This document shows, one piece after another, positions 42,928 to 51,011 of a stretch of DNA of 64,000 bases. This DNA comes from Paracoccus litorisediminis (GTDB lineage Bacteria > Pseudomonadota > Alphaproteobacteria > Rhodobacterales > Rhodobacteraceae). Numbering within the stretch: the stretch's first letter is position 1; every line of letters begins with the position of its first letter. The notes under the pieces are model-generated. The model was not told the DNA's origin. It ran no database searches and worked only from the letters and a program-made list of their open reading frames with translations. The stretch spans positions 558,001-622,000 of the forward strand of contig NZ_WMIG01000001.1 of NCBI RefSeq assembly GCF_009711205.1. The letters run 5' to 3'. Position numbers and translations under genes: made by a program.

Positions 42928-43877
42928 CAGCCGACCCGGTCGGGCAAGGGCCGCCCCTCGGCATGGGCGACCAGATTGTTCAGCGCCCGCATGGCCATGG
43001 CGGTGCGCACTTCCTCGGCGGCAGTGCCCAGATGCGGCAGCAGGGTCACGTTCTCCATCGCGCAAAGCTCGGGCGAGACCTGCGGTTCGCGCTCATAGAC
43101 GTCCAGACCCGCGCCCGCGATGGTGCCGCGCTGAAGCGCAGCAACCAGTGCCGCCTCATCGACGACATCGCCGCGCGCGATATTGATCAGGGTCGCGCCC
43201 GGCCCCATCAGCGCCAGTTCCCGCGCCCCGATCAGGTGGCGGGTGCCCGCCCCGCCCGGCACGGCGATCACCACGAAATCGCTGCCGCGCAGCAGCTCGT
43301 CCAGCCCCTCGACCTGCCGGGCCGGAAAATCCAGCGCCGAGACCAGCGAGCGGTTGTGGAACAGCACCTCCATGCCAAAGCCGAAATGGCAGCGCCGGGC
43401 GATGGCCTTGCCGATCCGGCCCATGCCGATGATGCCGACCGTCGCGCCGGTGACATGGCGGCCCAGCAATTGCGTCGGCTGCCAGCCGCGCCATTCGCCC
43501 CGGCGCAGCAGGCGTTCCCCCTCGCCCGCACGCCGCGCGGTCATCAGGATCAGGGTCAGGGCAATATCGGCCGTGGCCTCGGTCACCGCATCGGGGGTGT
43601 TCGACACCGCGATCCCTGCATCCGCCGCCGCGGCCACGTCGATATGATTGTAGCCCGCGCCGAAATTCGCGATCAGCTTGCAGCGCAGGTCCGCACCAAA
43701 GGCCGAGGCCGCAAAGCGGTCGCCCAGGGTCGGCATCACCGCATCGAAATCGCGCATGGCTTGCCCGGCCTCATCCGGGGTCAGCCCCTGTTCGCGGTCA
43801 AGGAACACCACCTCGAAACGCTCGCTCAGCGCGCGTTCCGCCGCATCGGTCATGCGGCGCGTCACCAGAAGCCGCAT
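42927..43877 (-). CDS. D-isomer-specific 2-hydroxyacid dehydrogenase (glyoxylate/hydroxypyruvate reductase type)
   Basis: A 316-residue NAD(P)H enzyme. The Rossmann motif VGIIGMGRIGKAIA, the catalytic Arg in NIARGDVVDE, the Glu in DVYEREP and the His in LLPHLGTA are all present. With glycerate kinase immediately downstream, reduction of hydroxypyruvate or glyoxylate is the likely reaction. It is translationally coupled on both sides (TGATG at each end). The residue after GRIGKAIARRCHF does not show clearly whether NADH or NADPH is preferred. Confidence 0.92.
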   Translation of the reverse strand: MRLLVTRRMTDAAERALSERFEVVFLDREQGLTPDEAGQAMRDFDAVMPTLGDRFAASAFGADLRCKLIANFGAGYNHIDVAAAADAGIAVSNTPDAVTEATADIALTLILMTARRAGEGERLLRRGEWRGWQPTQLLGRHVTGATVGIIGMGRIGKAIARRCHFGFGMEVLFHNRSLVSALDFPARQVEGLDELLRGSDFVVIAVPGGAGTRHLIGARELALMGPGATLINIARGDVVDEAALVAALQRGTIAGAGLDVYEREPQVSPELCAMENVTLLPHLGTAAEEVRTAMAMRALNNLVAHAEGRPLPDRVG

Positions 43878-44230
43878 CAATACATCCTTCCCCCGATCGG
43901 CACCGGCTTGTCCGGCGTGATCAGGACGACCTCGCCGGTCTCGTCGGGCAGGCCCAGCACCAGCACCTCGGACCGGAACGGCCCGATCTGGCGCGGCGGG
44001 AAGTTCACCACCGCCAGCACCTGCTTGCCGATCAAAGTCTCGGGGTCGTAATGCCGGGTGATCTGGGCCGAGGATTTGCGCTCGCCGATCTCGGGGCCGA
44101 AATCCAGCCACAGCTTGATCGCGGGCTTCTTCGCCTCGGGGAAAGGCTCGGCGCGGATGATCCGCCCGGTGCGGATGTCCACGGCGGCGAAATCATCCCA
44201 TGCAATCTCGGTGCTTGCTGCCTTGCTCAT
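43877..44230 (-). CDS. tRNA-binding domain protein, CsaA-like
   Basis: A 117-residue OB-fold protein of the EMAP/Trbp type (residues 13-110: [28 protein letters not shown] in two parts, then [23 protein letters not shown]). CsaA in Bacillus has been described as a chaperone or export factor, and related proteins bind tRNA. It carries no enzymatic domain. It lies within the proC-dehydrogenase operon, with a 4-base ATGA overlap with proC and TGATG with the dehydrogenase. Confidence 0.88.
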   Translation of the reverse strand: MSKAASTEIAWDDFAAVDIRTGRIIRAEPFPEAKKPAIKLWLDFGPEIGERKSSAQITRHYDPETLIGKQVLAVVNFPPRQIGPFRSEVLVLGLPDETGEVVLITPDKPVPIGGRMY

Positions 44231-45033
44231 TTGCCCAACTCCCGTCCCCGCGCCGCCGCCGCCGCAATCGTGCGCCGCATCAAAGGCGGCAGCCCGGTTT
44301 CCCCGTCCATCAACTCGCGCAGACCCGCCGCCGTCGTCCCGCCGGGAGAGGTGACATTCTCGCGCAATACCGCCGGATCGGCATCCTCATGCACGGCCAA
44401 GGCTCCGGCCCCCGCGACAGTCGCCCGCGCCAAGGCCAGCGACAGTTCCGGCGCCAGCCCTTCGGCCACACCCGCCGCCGTCATCGCTTCGATCATGTGG
44501 AACACATAGGCCGGGCCCGAGCCGGACAGCGCCGTCACCGCATCCATCTGATCCTCGGAGTCCAGTCGCACGACGCGACCGACGGCAGACAGCAGTGCCT
44601 CGGCCAGACCCATCTCGGCCTCACCTGCGCGGGAGTTGCCGATGATCGCGGAAATCCCCTGCCCGATCGCGGCTGGCGTATTGGGCATGGACCGCACGAT
44701 CGGCGATTGCGGGAAAGCGGCCTCATAGGCGGCAATGGTCACGCCCGCGGCCACCGACAACACCAGCGTATCCGCCCCGAAACCCGCCAGCTGCGGCAGC
44801 ACCCCCGCCATCATCTGAGGCTTCACGGCAATGACCAGCACCGCAGGCGACTTCGGCAATTCACCGTTTACTGAAATACCCAGATCCGACAGTTCCGCAC
44901 GCGGATTGGGATCGACCACATGCACCGCACTGGCCAGCAGCCCGTTCTTCAGCCAGCCGTCCAGAAGCGCACCGCCCATGCGGCCACAACCGATCAGCAC
45001 CAGCCCGCGGGCGTTCAACGCCGAGATATCCAT
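44227..45033 (-). CDS. proC: Pyrroline-5-carboxylate reductase
   Basis: Last step of proline synthesis, reducing pyrroline-5-carboxylate with NAD(P)H. The 268-residue product has the N-terminal dinucleotide fold [18 protein letters not shown], the [14 protein letters not shown] motif and the C-terminal signature [16 protein letters not shown]. The gene lies 46 bases after the YbjN gene and overlaps the tRNA-binding protein gene by 4 bases. No regulation by proline is apparent from the sequence. Confidence 0.95.
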   Translation of the reverse strand: MDISALNARGLVLIGCGRMGGALLDGWLKNGLLASAVHVVDPNPRAELSDLGISVNGELPKSPAVLVIAVKPQMMAGVLPQLAGFGADTLVLSVAAGVTIAAYEAAFPQSPIVRSMPNTPAAIGQGISAIIGNSRAGEAEMGLAEALLSAVGRVVRLDSEDQMDAVTALSGSGPAYVFHMIEAMTAAGVAEGLAPELSLALARATVAGAGALAVHEDADPAVLRENVTSPGGTTAAGLRELMDGETGLPPLMRRTIAAAAARGRELGK

Positions 45034-45079
45034 TGCATTCCCCCTGCTTCGCCGCCCGAACCGGTTTCAGGGGCGGCTC

Positions 45080-45580
45080 TCAGGCCCGTCCGTAGGCCTC
45101 GGACATGGCGATGTCCAGAGCCGCTTCGGGCGTGGCATCGCCCCAGCAGGCCAGCTGGAAGCAGGGATAGAAACGCTCGCAGGATTCGATGGCGTTGCGG
45201 ATCATCTGGTCGATCTGCTCGGGTGCCGCGATGGCATCGCCCGACAGCACCAGACCGTAGCGCCAGACCATCAGCTTCTGCGGCCCCCAGAAAGTGAAGC
45301 CGCCATCCCAGACCTGATCATTGGTCAGGTTCAGCACCTCATAAAGCGAGGGCAGCTTGTCCACCGGAGGGTCCATGTCGAAGGTGCAGATCAGGCGCAG
45401 CACCTCTTCGCGGGGCGACCATGCCAAGGTCACCGAATAATTGCGCCACAACCCTTCGACGGACATCGCGATCTGATCTTCGGCGAGCCGGTCGAAATCC
45501 CATTCGTGATGGGCGGCGACACATTCGACGATGTCGATCGGGTGGATCTCGTCACTATGGATGAAGTCTACCTGCGCCAT
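45080..45580 (-). CDS. YbjN domain protein
   Basis: A 166-residue soluble protein of the YbjN/bacterial sensory transduction regulator family, whose fold resembles type III secretion chaperones. It shows DIVECVAAHHEWDFDRLAED, then WSPREEVLRLICTFDM and YEVLNLTNDQVWDGGF. The role is unknown; in alphaproteobacteria it commonly precedes proC, as here. The ATG at 45580 has GGGGGAAG upstream. It is first in the proC operon; the 240-base gap before it holds the purK terminator and an inverted repeat. Confidence 0.88.
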   Translation of the reverse strand: MAQVDFIHSDEIHPIDIVECVAAHHEWDFDRLAEDQIAMSVEGLWRNYSVTLAWSPREEVLRLICTFDMDPPVDKLPSLYEVLNLTNDQVWDGGFTFWGPQKLMVWRYGLVLSGDAIAAPEQIDQMIRNAIESCERFYPCFQLACWGDATPEAALDIAMSEAYGRA

Positions 45581-45727
45581 CTTCCCCCTGCCTTTCCAGA
45601 GTGGCCAATCCCCAGCCTTTGGAGACCGCAACTACACCCGGCGTTTCCCTAAGGTCTGCCTACCAGATATCGTGTTACCAATCCACGAGGGTGTAAAGCG
45701 AAAATTCGGTTACCGCCCCGGTTTTGC

Positions 45728-45766
45728 TGCATCTGCATCGTCGCGCAAAATCACCGTGCAGATGCA
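45728..45766. repeat. Inverted repeat TGCATCTGCA-N19-TGCAGATGCA upstream of ybjN-proC operon
   Basis: Two perfect 10-base arms (45728-45737 and 45757-45766) separated by 19 bases, about 150 bases before the ybjN start. It touches the T tract of the purK terminator. It could be an operator, or a second hairpin. Confidence 0.45.
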
Positions 45767-45795
45767 AAAACGGCGCAAGGTTTCCCCCGCGCCGT
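45766..45795 (-). terminator. Rho-independent terminator after purE-purK
   Basis: On the minus strand, the perfect 7-bp stem ACGGCGC/GCGCCGT with a 12-base loop is followed by TTTTTGC, 28 bases past the purK stop. Confidence 0.8.
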
Positions 45796-45822
45796 CCAGA
45801 AAATCCGGATGCCCGCCCCTGG

Positions 45823-46866
45823 TTACAGGACGCGGTTCACATGCCCCATCTTGCGGCCGGGCCGGGCCTCACCCTTGCCGTACAGATGCACCTGCGTGCG
45901 GGCCTGCGACAGCAGCGCGGGCAGACGGTCCATGTCGTCGCCGATCAGGTTCTCCATCTCGACATCGGCATAGCGCTGACCGTCGCCCAGCGGCAGGCCG
46001 ACCACGGCGCGGATATGCTGCTCGAACTGGTCGACGGCGCAGCCCGCCTGCGTCCAATGGCCCGAATTATGGACCCGAGGCGCGATTTCGTTGACGAACA
46101 GCCCTTCGCGGGTGACGAACAGTTCGACCCCCATGACGCCGATATAATCCAGCGCATTGACGATACGCGCCGCGATCAGCACCGCATCGGTCAGCAGCGA
46201 TTGCGACAGACCGCAAGGCACGGTCGTAGTGCGCAGGATGCCTTCGCGATGGACATTCAGGCCGGGGTCAAAGGCCGAGACCTGACCATCCGCGCCGCGT
46301 GCGACGATGACGCTGATCTCGGCGGAAAACTCGACAAACCCTTCCAGAACCGAAGGCGCGCCGGTCCATTCCCGCTGGTCCTGATCCTTGAAGCGGATCT
46401 GGCCCTTGCCGTCATAGCCCATGCGCCGGGTCTTCAGGATCGCGGGCGCACCCAGATCCTGCAGCGCGGCGGGCAGGTCGGCTTCGGTTTCCACATTGCG
46501 ATAGGGCGCGGTGCGCAGCCCGATTCCCGACAGGAAATCCTTTTCCGTCAGCCGGTCCTGCGACACGGCCAGCGCCCGGCGGTTCGGACGGATCGGCCGG
46601 ATCGATTCCAGCAGGTCCAAGGCCGCCGTCGGCACGTTTTCAAACTCATAGGTGATGACATCGACCGACTCGGCAAAGGCGCGCAGGGCGGCCTCATCCT
46701 CGTAAGGGGCATTGGTCACGGCATGGGCGACATCGGCGGCAGGTGCGGCACCCGGCTCATAGACATGGCAGCGATAGCCCAGACGGCTGGCGGCCACGGA
46801 CAGCATCCGGCCCAACTGCCCACCGCCAAGAATGCCGATGGTGGAACCCGGTTTCAGCTCAGTCAT
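45823..46866 (-). CDS. purK: N5-carboxyaminoimidazole ribonucleotide synthase
   Basis: ATP-grasp enzyme of purine synthesis that makes N5-CAIR from AIR, bicarbonate and ATP. The 347-residue protein shows [13 protein letters not shown], the ATP-grasp core [14 protein letters not shown] and [16 protein letters not shown], and the family ending [16 protein letters not shown]. The start at 46866 overlaps the purE end by 8 bases, and an 11-base-spaced terminator region follows. The product is passed to PurE. Confidence 0.96.
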   Translation of the reverse strand: MTELKPGSTIGILGGGQLGRMLSVAASRLGYRCHVYEPGAAPAADVAHAVTNAPYEDEAALRAFAESVDVITYEFENVPTAALDLLESIRPIRPNRRALAVSQDRLTEKDFLSGIGLRTAPYRNVETEADLPAALQDLGAPAILKTRRMGYDGKGQIRFKDQDQREWTGAPSVLEGFVEFSAEISVIVARGADGQVSAFDPGLNVHREGILRTTTVPCGLSQSLLTDAVLIAARIVNALDYIGVMGVELFVTREGLFVNEIAPRVHNSGHWTQAGCAVDQFEQHIRAVVGLPLGDGQRYADVEMENLIGDDMDRLPALLSQARTQVHLYGKGEARPGRKMGHVNRVL

Positions 46867-47344
46867 CCTTCGGCTCCTCGGGGATCGAGGCCGACAGCGC
46901 CTCACGCCACGCATCCAGACGCGCGGCCAGTTCGGGATCGTTGATGGCCAGAATGCCCGCGGCCATCAGCCCGGCATTGGCCGCACCGGCAGCACCGATG
47001 GCCATGGTGGCGACCGGATAGCCCTTGGGCATCTGCAGGATGGAATACAGCGAATCGACGCCCGACAGCGCCTTGGTCTGGACCGGCACGCCGATCACCG
47101 GCACGCGGGTCTTTGACGCCATCATGCCGGGCAGATGGGCCGCGCCCCCCGCCCCCGCGATGATGACCTGAAGGCCCCGCGACACGGCGGTCTTGCCATA
47201 ATCCCACAGCCGGTCCGGCGTGCGATGGGCGCTGACGATCTTGGTCTCGTAGCCAATCCCCAGCTCATCCAGAATGGTCGCGGCCTCGCGCATGGTGGGC
47301 CAGTCGGACTGGCTGCCCATGATGATTCCGACGGGTTTTTCCAT
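46859..47344 (-). CDS. purE: N5-carboxyaminoimidazole ribonucleotide mutase
   Basis: Converts N5-CAIR to CAIR in purine synthesis. The 161-residue class I PurE has the signature [13 protein letters not shown], the [12 protein letters not shown] loop with the catalytic His, and [12 protein letters not shown]. It is first in the purE-purK unit and overlaps purK by 8 bases. It is likely driven by the TTGCAT-N17-TAGGGC promoter upstream. No PUR box or guanine riboswitch is recognisable. Confidence 0.97.
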   Translation of the reverse strand: MEKPVGIIMGSQSDWPTMREAATILDELGIGYETKIVSAHRTPDRLWDYGKTAVSRGLQVIIAGAGGAAHLPGMMASKTRVPVIGVPVQTKALSGVDSLYSILQMPKGYPVATMAIGAAGAANAGLMAAGILAINDPELAARLDAWREALSASIPEEPKDD

Positions 47345-47375
47345 AGGCTTGCCCCCTTTCGCGCGCGTTTCCCAC

Positions 47376-47404
47376 GCCCTAATGCGGGCGCGGCCCGGAT
47401 GCAA
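47376..47404 (-). promoter_or_regulatory. Probable sigma-70 promoter of purE-purK
   Basis: Read on the minus strand: TTGCAT, 17 bases, TAGGGC, 31 bases before the purE start. The same TTGCAT -35 appears before trxB. Confidence 0.5.
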
Positions 47405-47417
47405 TCAGACGATGATG

Positions 47418-47636
47418 TCAGGCGATGATGTCGGGCAGCAGCTCATCTTCCAGCCGGGCGATCCGATCCTTCAGCGACAGCTTCTGCTTTTTCAGCCGCT
47501 GGAGCGTCAGCGAATGGGTCAGCACCTGATCCGACAGCGCCGCAATCGCCTCGTCCAGGTCCCTATGCTCGCGCTTCAGCACGGCCAGCCGCGTGCGGGC
47601 GATTTCTTCGTGGGACATCTCGTGCTGGGCGTTCAT
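47418..47636 (-). CDS. YdcH (DUF465) family protein
   Basis: A 72-residue, wholly helical, charged protein with the DUF465 pattern: VLKREHRDLDEAIAAL, then TLQRLKKQKLSLKDRIARLED. It probably forms a coiled-coil dimer; its function is unknown. GAGG lies 6 bases before the ATG at 47636; a second ATG six codons in (MSHEEI) is possible. It lies upstream of purE on the same strand, but purE has its own promoter. Confidence 0.88.
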   Translation of the reverse strand: MNAQHEMSHEEIARTRLAVLKREHRDLDEAIAALSDQVLTHSLTLQRLKKQKLSLKDRIARLEDELLPDIIA

Positions 47637-47709
47637 TTCGGGCCTCGGGCTGGACTGCGCCCGTTATAACCCAGCGCAACCGCAGTGTTAATGGGCAAGC
47701 GGGCCGCCC

Positions 47710-47738
47710 TTGCACAGCCGCAACCCGACCCACATATT
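47710..47738 (+). promoter_or_regulatory. Candidate promoter of the Hsp20 gene
   Basis: CTTGCAC with TTGCAC as -35, 17 bases, and CATATT as -10, 66 bases before the Hsp20 start. The CTTG start is shared by sigma-32 promoters, but the -10 is a poor match to the RpoH form, so sigma-70 is equally possible. Confidence 0.35.
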
Positions 47739-47804
47739 GAGGCTTGCCGGATCGCCATCCTGGGGTCCGGCCGACAGTCGCTTTGATGCAAAGGGCTTGG
47801 GAAC

Positions 47805-48215
47805 ATGACCAAGATCAGTCTGGCCGCTCATCCGTTCCTGCTGGGATTCGATCAGCTTGAACGTCTGGCCGAGCGTGCCGCCAAGGGTGCCGAAGGCTAT
47901 CCGCCCTATAATATCGAACATCAGGGCCCGAACGGCTTTCGTATCACTCTGGCCGTGGCTGGGTTTTCGGACGACGATCTGGCCATCACGCTTGAGGACC
48001 GCCAGCTGGTGATTCGCGGACGACAGGCGGAACCCGACGAGGGCCGCGTCTTCCTGCATCGCGGCATCGCCGCCCGTGCCTTCCAGCGCAGTTTCGTGCT
48101 GGCCGACGGGGTCGAGGTGATGTCTGCGGGTCTGGAAAACGGCCTTCTGAACATCGACCTGCGCCGCTCGGTTCCCGACAGCATCGTGCAAAGCATTCCG
48201 ATCAGCCGCAAATGA
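47805..48215 (+). CDS. Hsp20/alpha-crystallin small heat-shock protein
   Basis: ATP-independent holdase that binds unfolding proteins as an oligomer. The 136-residue IbpA-like protein has the class A opening HPFLLGFDQLERL, PPYNIEHQGPNGFRITLAVAGF split over the first strands, the alpha-crystallin core HRGIAARAFQRSFVLADGV, and the GLENGLLNIDL strand. The C-terminal IPIS matches the IxI/V motif used for oligomer formation. It forms a unit with the DUF1150 gene 13 bases downstream. rpoH is in this window at 60835. Confidence 0.94.
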   Translation: MTKISLAAHPFLLGFDQLERLAERAAKGAEGYPPYNIEHQGPNGFRITLAVAGFSDDDLAITLEDRQLVIRGRQAEPDEGRVFLHRGIAARAFQRSFVLADGVEVMSAGLENGLLNIDLRRSVPDSIVQSIPISRK

Positions 48216-48228
48216 AAGGGGATCGCCA

Positions 48229-48456
48229 ATGAACGAGAAATTCGATTTCGGCCCGGATAGTTCGGGCAACACCGTCTACATCCGCCGTGTCGAGCTGGCC
48301 TCCCTGCCCGACGAGGTGCGCGAACAGGTTGAGGGCGTCGAGGCGCTTTATGCCGTCCATGGCGTCGACGGGGAACGTCTGGCACTGGTCAAGGATCGCA
48401 GCATGGCCTTCATGCTGGCCCGCCAGAATGAGTTGGAGCCGGTCAGCGTCCACTGA
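48229..48456 (+). CDS. DUF1150 family protein
   Basis: A 75-residue small protein, YIRRVELASLPDEVREQ and ALYAVHGVDGERLALVKDR being the DUF1150 core. The function is unknown; in Rhodobacterales it regularly follows Hsp20, suggesting a heat-stress link. AAAGGGGA precedes the ATG. A strong terminator follows. Confidence 0.9.
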   Translation: MNEKFDFGPDSSGNTVYIRRVELASLPDEVREQVEGVEALYAVHGVDGERLALVKDRSMAFMLARQNELEPVSVH

Positions 48457-48475
48457 CCCTCAGCCCCTGCAATAG

Positions 48476-48506
48476 CGCGCCGTCCTTCCGACCGAAGGGC
48501 GGCGCG
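48476..48506 (+). terminator. Rho-independent terminator after Hsp20-DUF1150
   Basis: A 13-bp stem (one G-T pair), CGCGCCGTCCTTC with GAAGGGCGGCGCG, a 5-base loop, and TTTCGCTTT after it. It probably also serves the convergent lipoprotein gene. Confidence 0.85.
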
Positions 48507-48513
48507 TTTCGCT

Positions 48514-48996
48514 TTATGGCAGCGAGCGACCGCCTTCCGGGCGGCGCATTTCCAGCAGCGTCATCGGCGTGGTCCCGGCCCGGTCCGTCGCGGCCGCAGC
48601 CGCTGCGACTTCGGCCGAGGCCGCCTCGGTCGGCGTCGCAGGCGTGGTCGCCTTGCGCTGATAGGTGACGGTCCCGGTCGCCTGCTTGGTCCCGCCGTCG
48701 CAGGTCGCGGTAAAGGCCATCAGCCCGTCATCGCCCGGTGCCTCGCTATATGTCGCGACCTTGCCCCCGTTGCAATTCAGACCCAGCGACTGCTTGACGG
48801 TCTCGGCGTTGAAGCTGGCCGGGTTGTAGACGCCGGTCAGGTTGCCATCGGCGATGTTCACGGTCAGGTGGTCAGGGTTGGCGACGGTCTTTTCCTCGGT
48901 CGAGGCGCAGCCCGCCAGCAGCGCGATGGCGACAATCCCGCCCAGCGCCGAAATTCTGCGGTAAGAAACAATTCCATCGAAGATCTTGGTCGGCAT
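48514..48996 (-). CDS. Hypothetical lipoprotein
   Basis: A 160-residue exported lipoprotein with lipobox LAGC (Cys near residue 30) after the hydrophobic SALGGIVAIALLAG. The mature part has LTVNIADGNLTGVYNP, two cysteines in LNCNGG and ATCDGG that may pair, and an Ala/Thr-rich C-terminal stretch. I know no function; the pattern resembles conserved Rhodobacterales lipoproteins. Three ATGs (49032, 49002, 48996) are in frame; GGGGGA fits 48996 best. Confidence 0.7.
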   Translation of the reverse strand: MPTKIFDGIVSYRRISALGGIVAIALLAGCASTEEKTVANPDHLTVNIADGNLTGVYNPASFNAETVKQSLGLNCNGGKVATYSEAPGDDGLMAFTATCDGGTKQATGTVTYQRKATTPATPTEAASAEVAAAAAATDRAGTTPMTLLEMRRPEGGRSLP

Positions 48997-49152
48997 TTTC
49001 ATCCCCCAGACGATGACGTTGCTGCGTGACAACGACAGCAGGGGGAAGCGGTTCCCGTGACGTTGACAATTGCGTGATCAAAACAGAGGAAATCCGTTTG
49101 CTTCGACCAATTGGCCCGTCCAGACTGCGCAAAGTTGTACCCGGAGGACCCC

Positions 49153-49359
49153 ATGAAAATCAGCGCGCGCAATATCCTTGACGGCACCATCGTCGAAATC
49201 ACCAAGGGCGCCGTCACCAGCCACATCAAGCTGGATATCGGCGGCAAGACCGTCACCGCCTCGATCACCAACGAATCCGCAGCCGAACTGGGGCTGGAGG
49301 TTGGCGGCAAGGCCTCGGCGGTGATCAAGGCCTCGGACGTGATGATCGGGGTGAAGTAA
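49153..49359 (+). CDS. TOBE-domain (Mop) molybdate-binding protein
   Basis: A 68-residue molbindin-like protein consisting of one Mop/TOBE domain: KISARNILDGTIVEITKGAV, then TNESAAELGLEVGGKASAVIKASDVMIGV in pieces. The family binds molybdate or tungstate oxyanions as a hexamer for storage or homeostasis. GGAGG precedes the ATG at 49153. No molybdate transport genes adjoin. The convergent glycosyltransferase gene ends 2 bases away. Confidence 0.9.
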   Translation: MKISARNILDGTIVEITKGAVTSHIKLDIGGKTVTASITNESAAELGLEVGGKASAVIKASDVMIGVK

Positions 49360-49361
49360 AC

Positions 49362-50171
49362 CTAGCCGGGAAAACCGTAGCGGGCGACCATCGCCTGCAC
49401 GGCCCGGTCATTGCCGTCGCCCACCAGATTGCCGCCACGCAGGTTTTGCGCCTGCGTGCCCGGCCATTCGGTGATGCGGAAGCGCCCGCCGATCTTGGCG
49501 GGCTGCGATCCCGCCAGACGGTGCATGAAATACAGCCAGACATCATCGGCCGAGGGGGCAAGCTGCTGAAACAGCGCCGCATTCGTCACATCTGGATGAA
49601 ACACACCCGGCGCATAGAGCACGCCCCCGACACCGGTCGGAAAGATCAGCGCGGATGCATCCGGTGCTGCGATATTCCTTTGCCAGTCGCCATAGCTGCG
49701 CGGCATGCCGTCCGCCCCCAGCGTCACCCGATGCGCGCGGTGGCAGACGACGCCCGCATCCGCATGAGCGACCAGCTTTTCCAGCCAGTCGGCGGGATAA
49801 TAGACATCGTCATCGGCGGTGACGATATAGGCCCCCGGTGCCTCCAGCAGCGCAGGCACGATCTTCTTGTAGCTGCGCCAGTTCGGGCAAATCTGCCATT
49901 CGACGCTCGAGGCACGGATTTCCGGGGTCAGGCGGTGCTGATCGCCCTCATCCAGCCACAGGATCACCCGGTCGGGGCGCACCGTCTGGCGCATCAGCGA
50001 TTGCAGCACCAGATGCAGGCTGGCGAAACGCGCGTGATAGCTGGTCAGGCTGACCACCAGTTCCGCCCCCAGCCCATGCGGGCGTGGCGTGATCTGGCGG
50101 GCGGCGATCTCGGCCTCGGCGGCACGAATGCGGCGGGATTGCTTCCAGCGCCGGAACGCGTCGGCGATCAT
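49362..50171 (-). CDS. Glycosyltransferase family 2-like protein
   Basis: A 269-residue cytoplasmic enzyme with a GT-A-like fold: VVSLTSYHARFASLHLVLQSL, PDRVILWLDEGD, then YIVTADDDVYYPADWLEKLV where ADDD is the metal/nucleotide-sugar site. It contains no membrane helix. It is probably a surface-glycan glycosyltransferase; the sugar is unknown. The start overlaps the preceding gene end as ATGA, so it is last in an operon after the PAPS synthase and the next glycosyltransferase. Confidence 0.82.
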   Translation of the reverse strand: MIADAFRRWKQSRRIRAAEAEIAARQITPRPHGLGAELVVSLTSYHARFASLHLVLQSLMRQTVRPDRVILWLDEGDQHRLTPEIRASSVEWQICPNWRSYKKIVPALLEAPGAYIVTADDDVYYPADWLEKLVAHADAGVVCHRAHRVTLGADGMPRSYGDWQRNIAAPDASALIFPTGVGGVLYAPGVFHPDVTNAALFQQLAPSADDVWLYFMHRLAGSQPAKIGGRFRITEWPGTQAQNLRGGNLVGDGNDRAVQAMVARYGFPG

Positions 50172-50947
50172 CCCTGCCAGGCCTTGCGCAGCCAGTCGAT
50201 CTTGCCGATGCGGCGGTACCATTTATGGCCGCGCCCGGCAAAGACGTCCTCCATCTTGGGCGCGCCCGCGAACAGCACGATCTTGGCCCCTTCGGGCAGG
50301 GTCGGATCGCTGAAATAGCTTAGCACGTTCCACGGCACGCAATCGTTCTTGAAGCTGACGCACCAGCCACGGGGCCAGTAATGCAGGTTTTCCTGCTCGG
50401 CCAGCTGCGCGGATTGGAACTGCTGGCTGATCTCATAATTGCCGGTCGCGGCCTTGGGATCGTCCAGATAGGCGTCCAGAATGTAGGAATGCGCGCCGAT
50501 CTCGTAGCGAAAGACCGAGGAATTGCCGACCGAATTCAGGAAGCGGTCGCGTTCCGGGTTGATCTTGCGCAGCGGCTTCGAGCGGAACAGGTCGTCGTCG
50601 CGGATGATGAAGAACTCGCCCGGCAGGTCGAAGAAGGGCTGCAGGTCATCGACAACCACCAGATCCAGATCCAGAAACAGCGCCGTCATCCCGGTGAAGC
50701 CGCCCAGATCATGGCGGAACAGCGCGAGCTTCCTCCAGCGGGTATCGCCATGCCCCGGCGGCAGGCCCAGTTCGGGCAAGGCCAGCGCCTCGACCCCCGG
50801 ATCGATGCCTTTGGCGTCGTCGGTGAAGCAGATGAAGCGATGCGGCCGGGCCAGATGACGCTTCACCTGCCGGTACAGGCGGTTCACATCCTCGGCGCCA
50901 TAGATCGTGCCCCATTTCATGGTCAGGATCAGGACGGGTTCGGTCAT
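50168..50947 (-). CDS. Glycosyltransferase, uncharacterised
   Basis: A 259-residue soluble protein starting VLILTMKWGTIYGAEDVNRL, with FICFTDD, TALFLDLDLVVVDDL carrying a DxD metal site, and FFIIRDDDLFR. The layout resembles GT8-like LPS glycosyltransferases, but I cannot name the family with certainty. It lies 64 bases after the PAPS synthase gene in the same direction and overlaps the next glycosyltransferase by 4 bases. Confidence 0.78.
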   Translation of the reverse strand: MTEPVLILTMKWGTIYGAEDVNRLYRQVKRHLARPHRFICFTDDAKGIDPGVEALALPELGLPPGHGDTRWRKLALFRHDLGGFTGMTALFLDLDLVVVDDLQPFFDLPGEFFIIRDDDLFRSKPLRKINPERDRFLNSVGNSSVFRYEIGAHSYILDAYLDDPKAATGNYEISQQFQSAQLAEQENLHYWPRGWCVSFKNDCVPWNVLSYFSDPTLPEGAKIVLFAGAPKMEDVFAGRGHKWYRRIGKIDWLRKAWQG

Positions 50948-51011
50948 CTGCACACCTTTGGCTCTTTCCCCCGCGATAGGCGAAGCCCGTGCCCCGGTCA
51001 ACGTCGGCACC

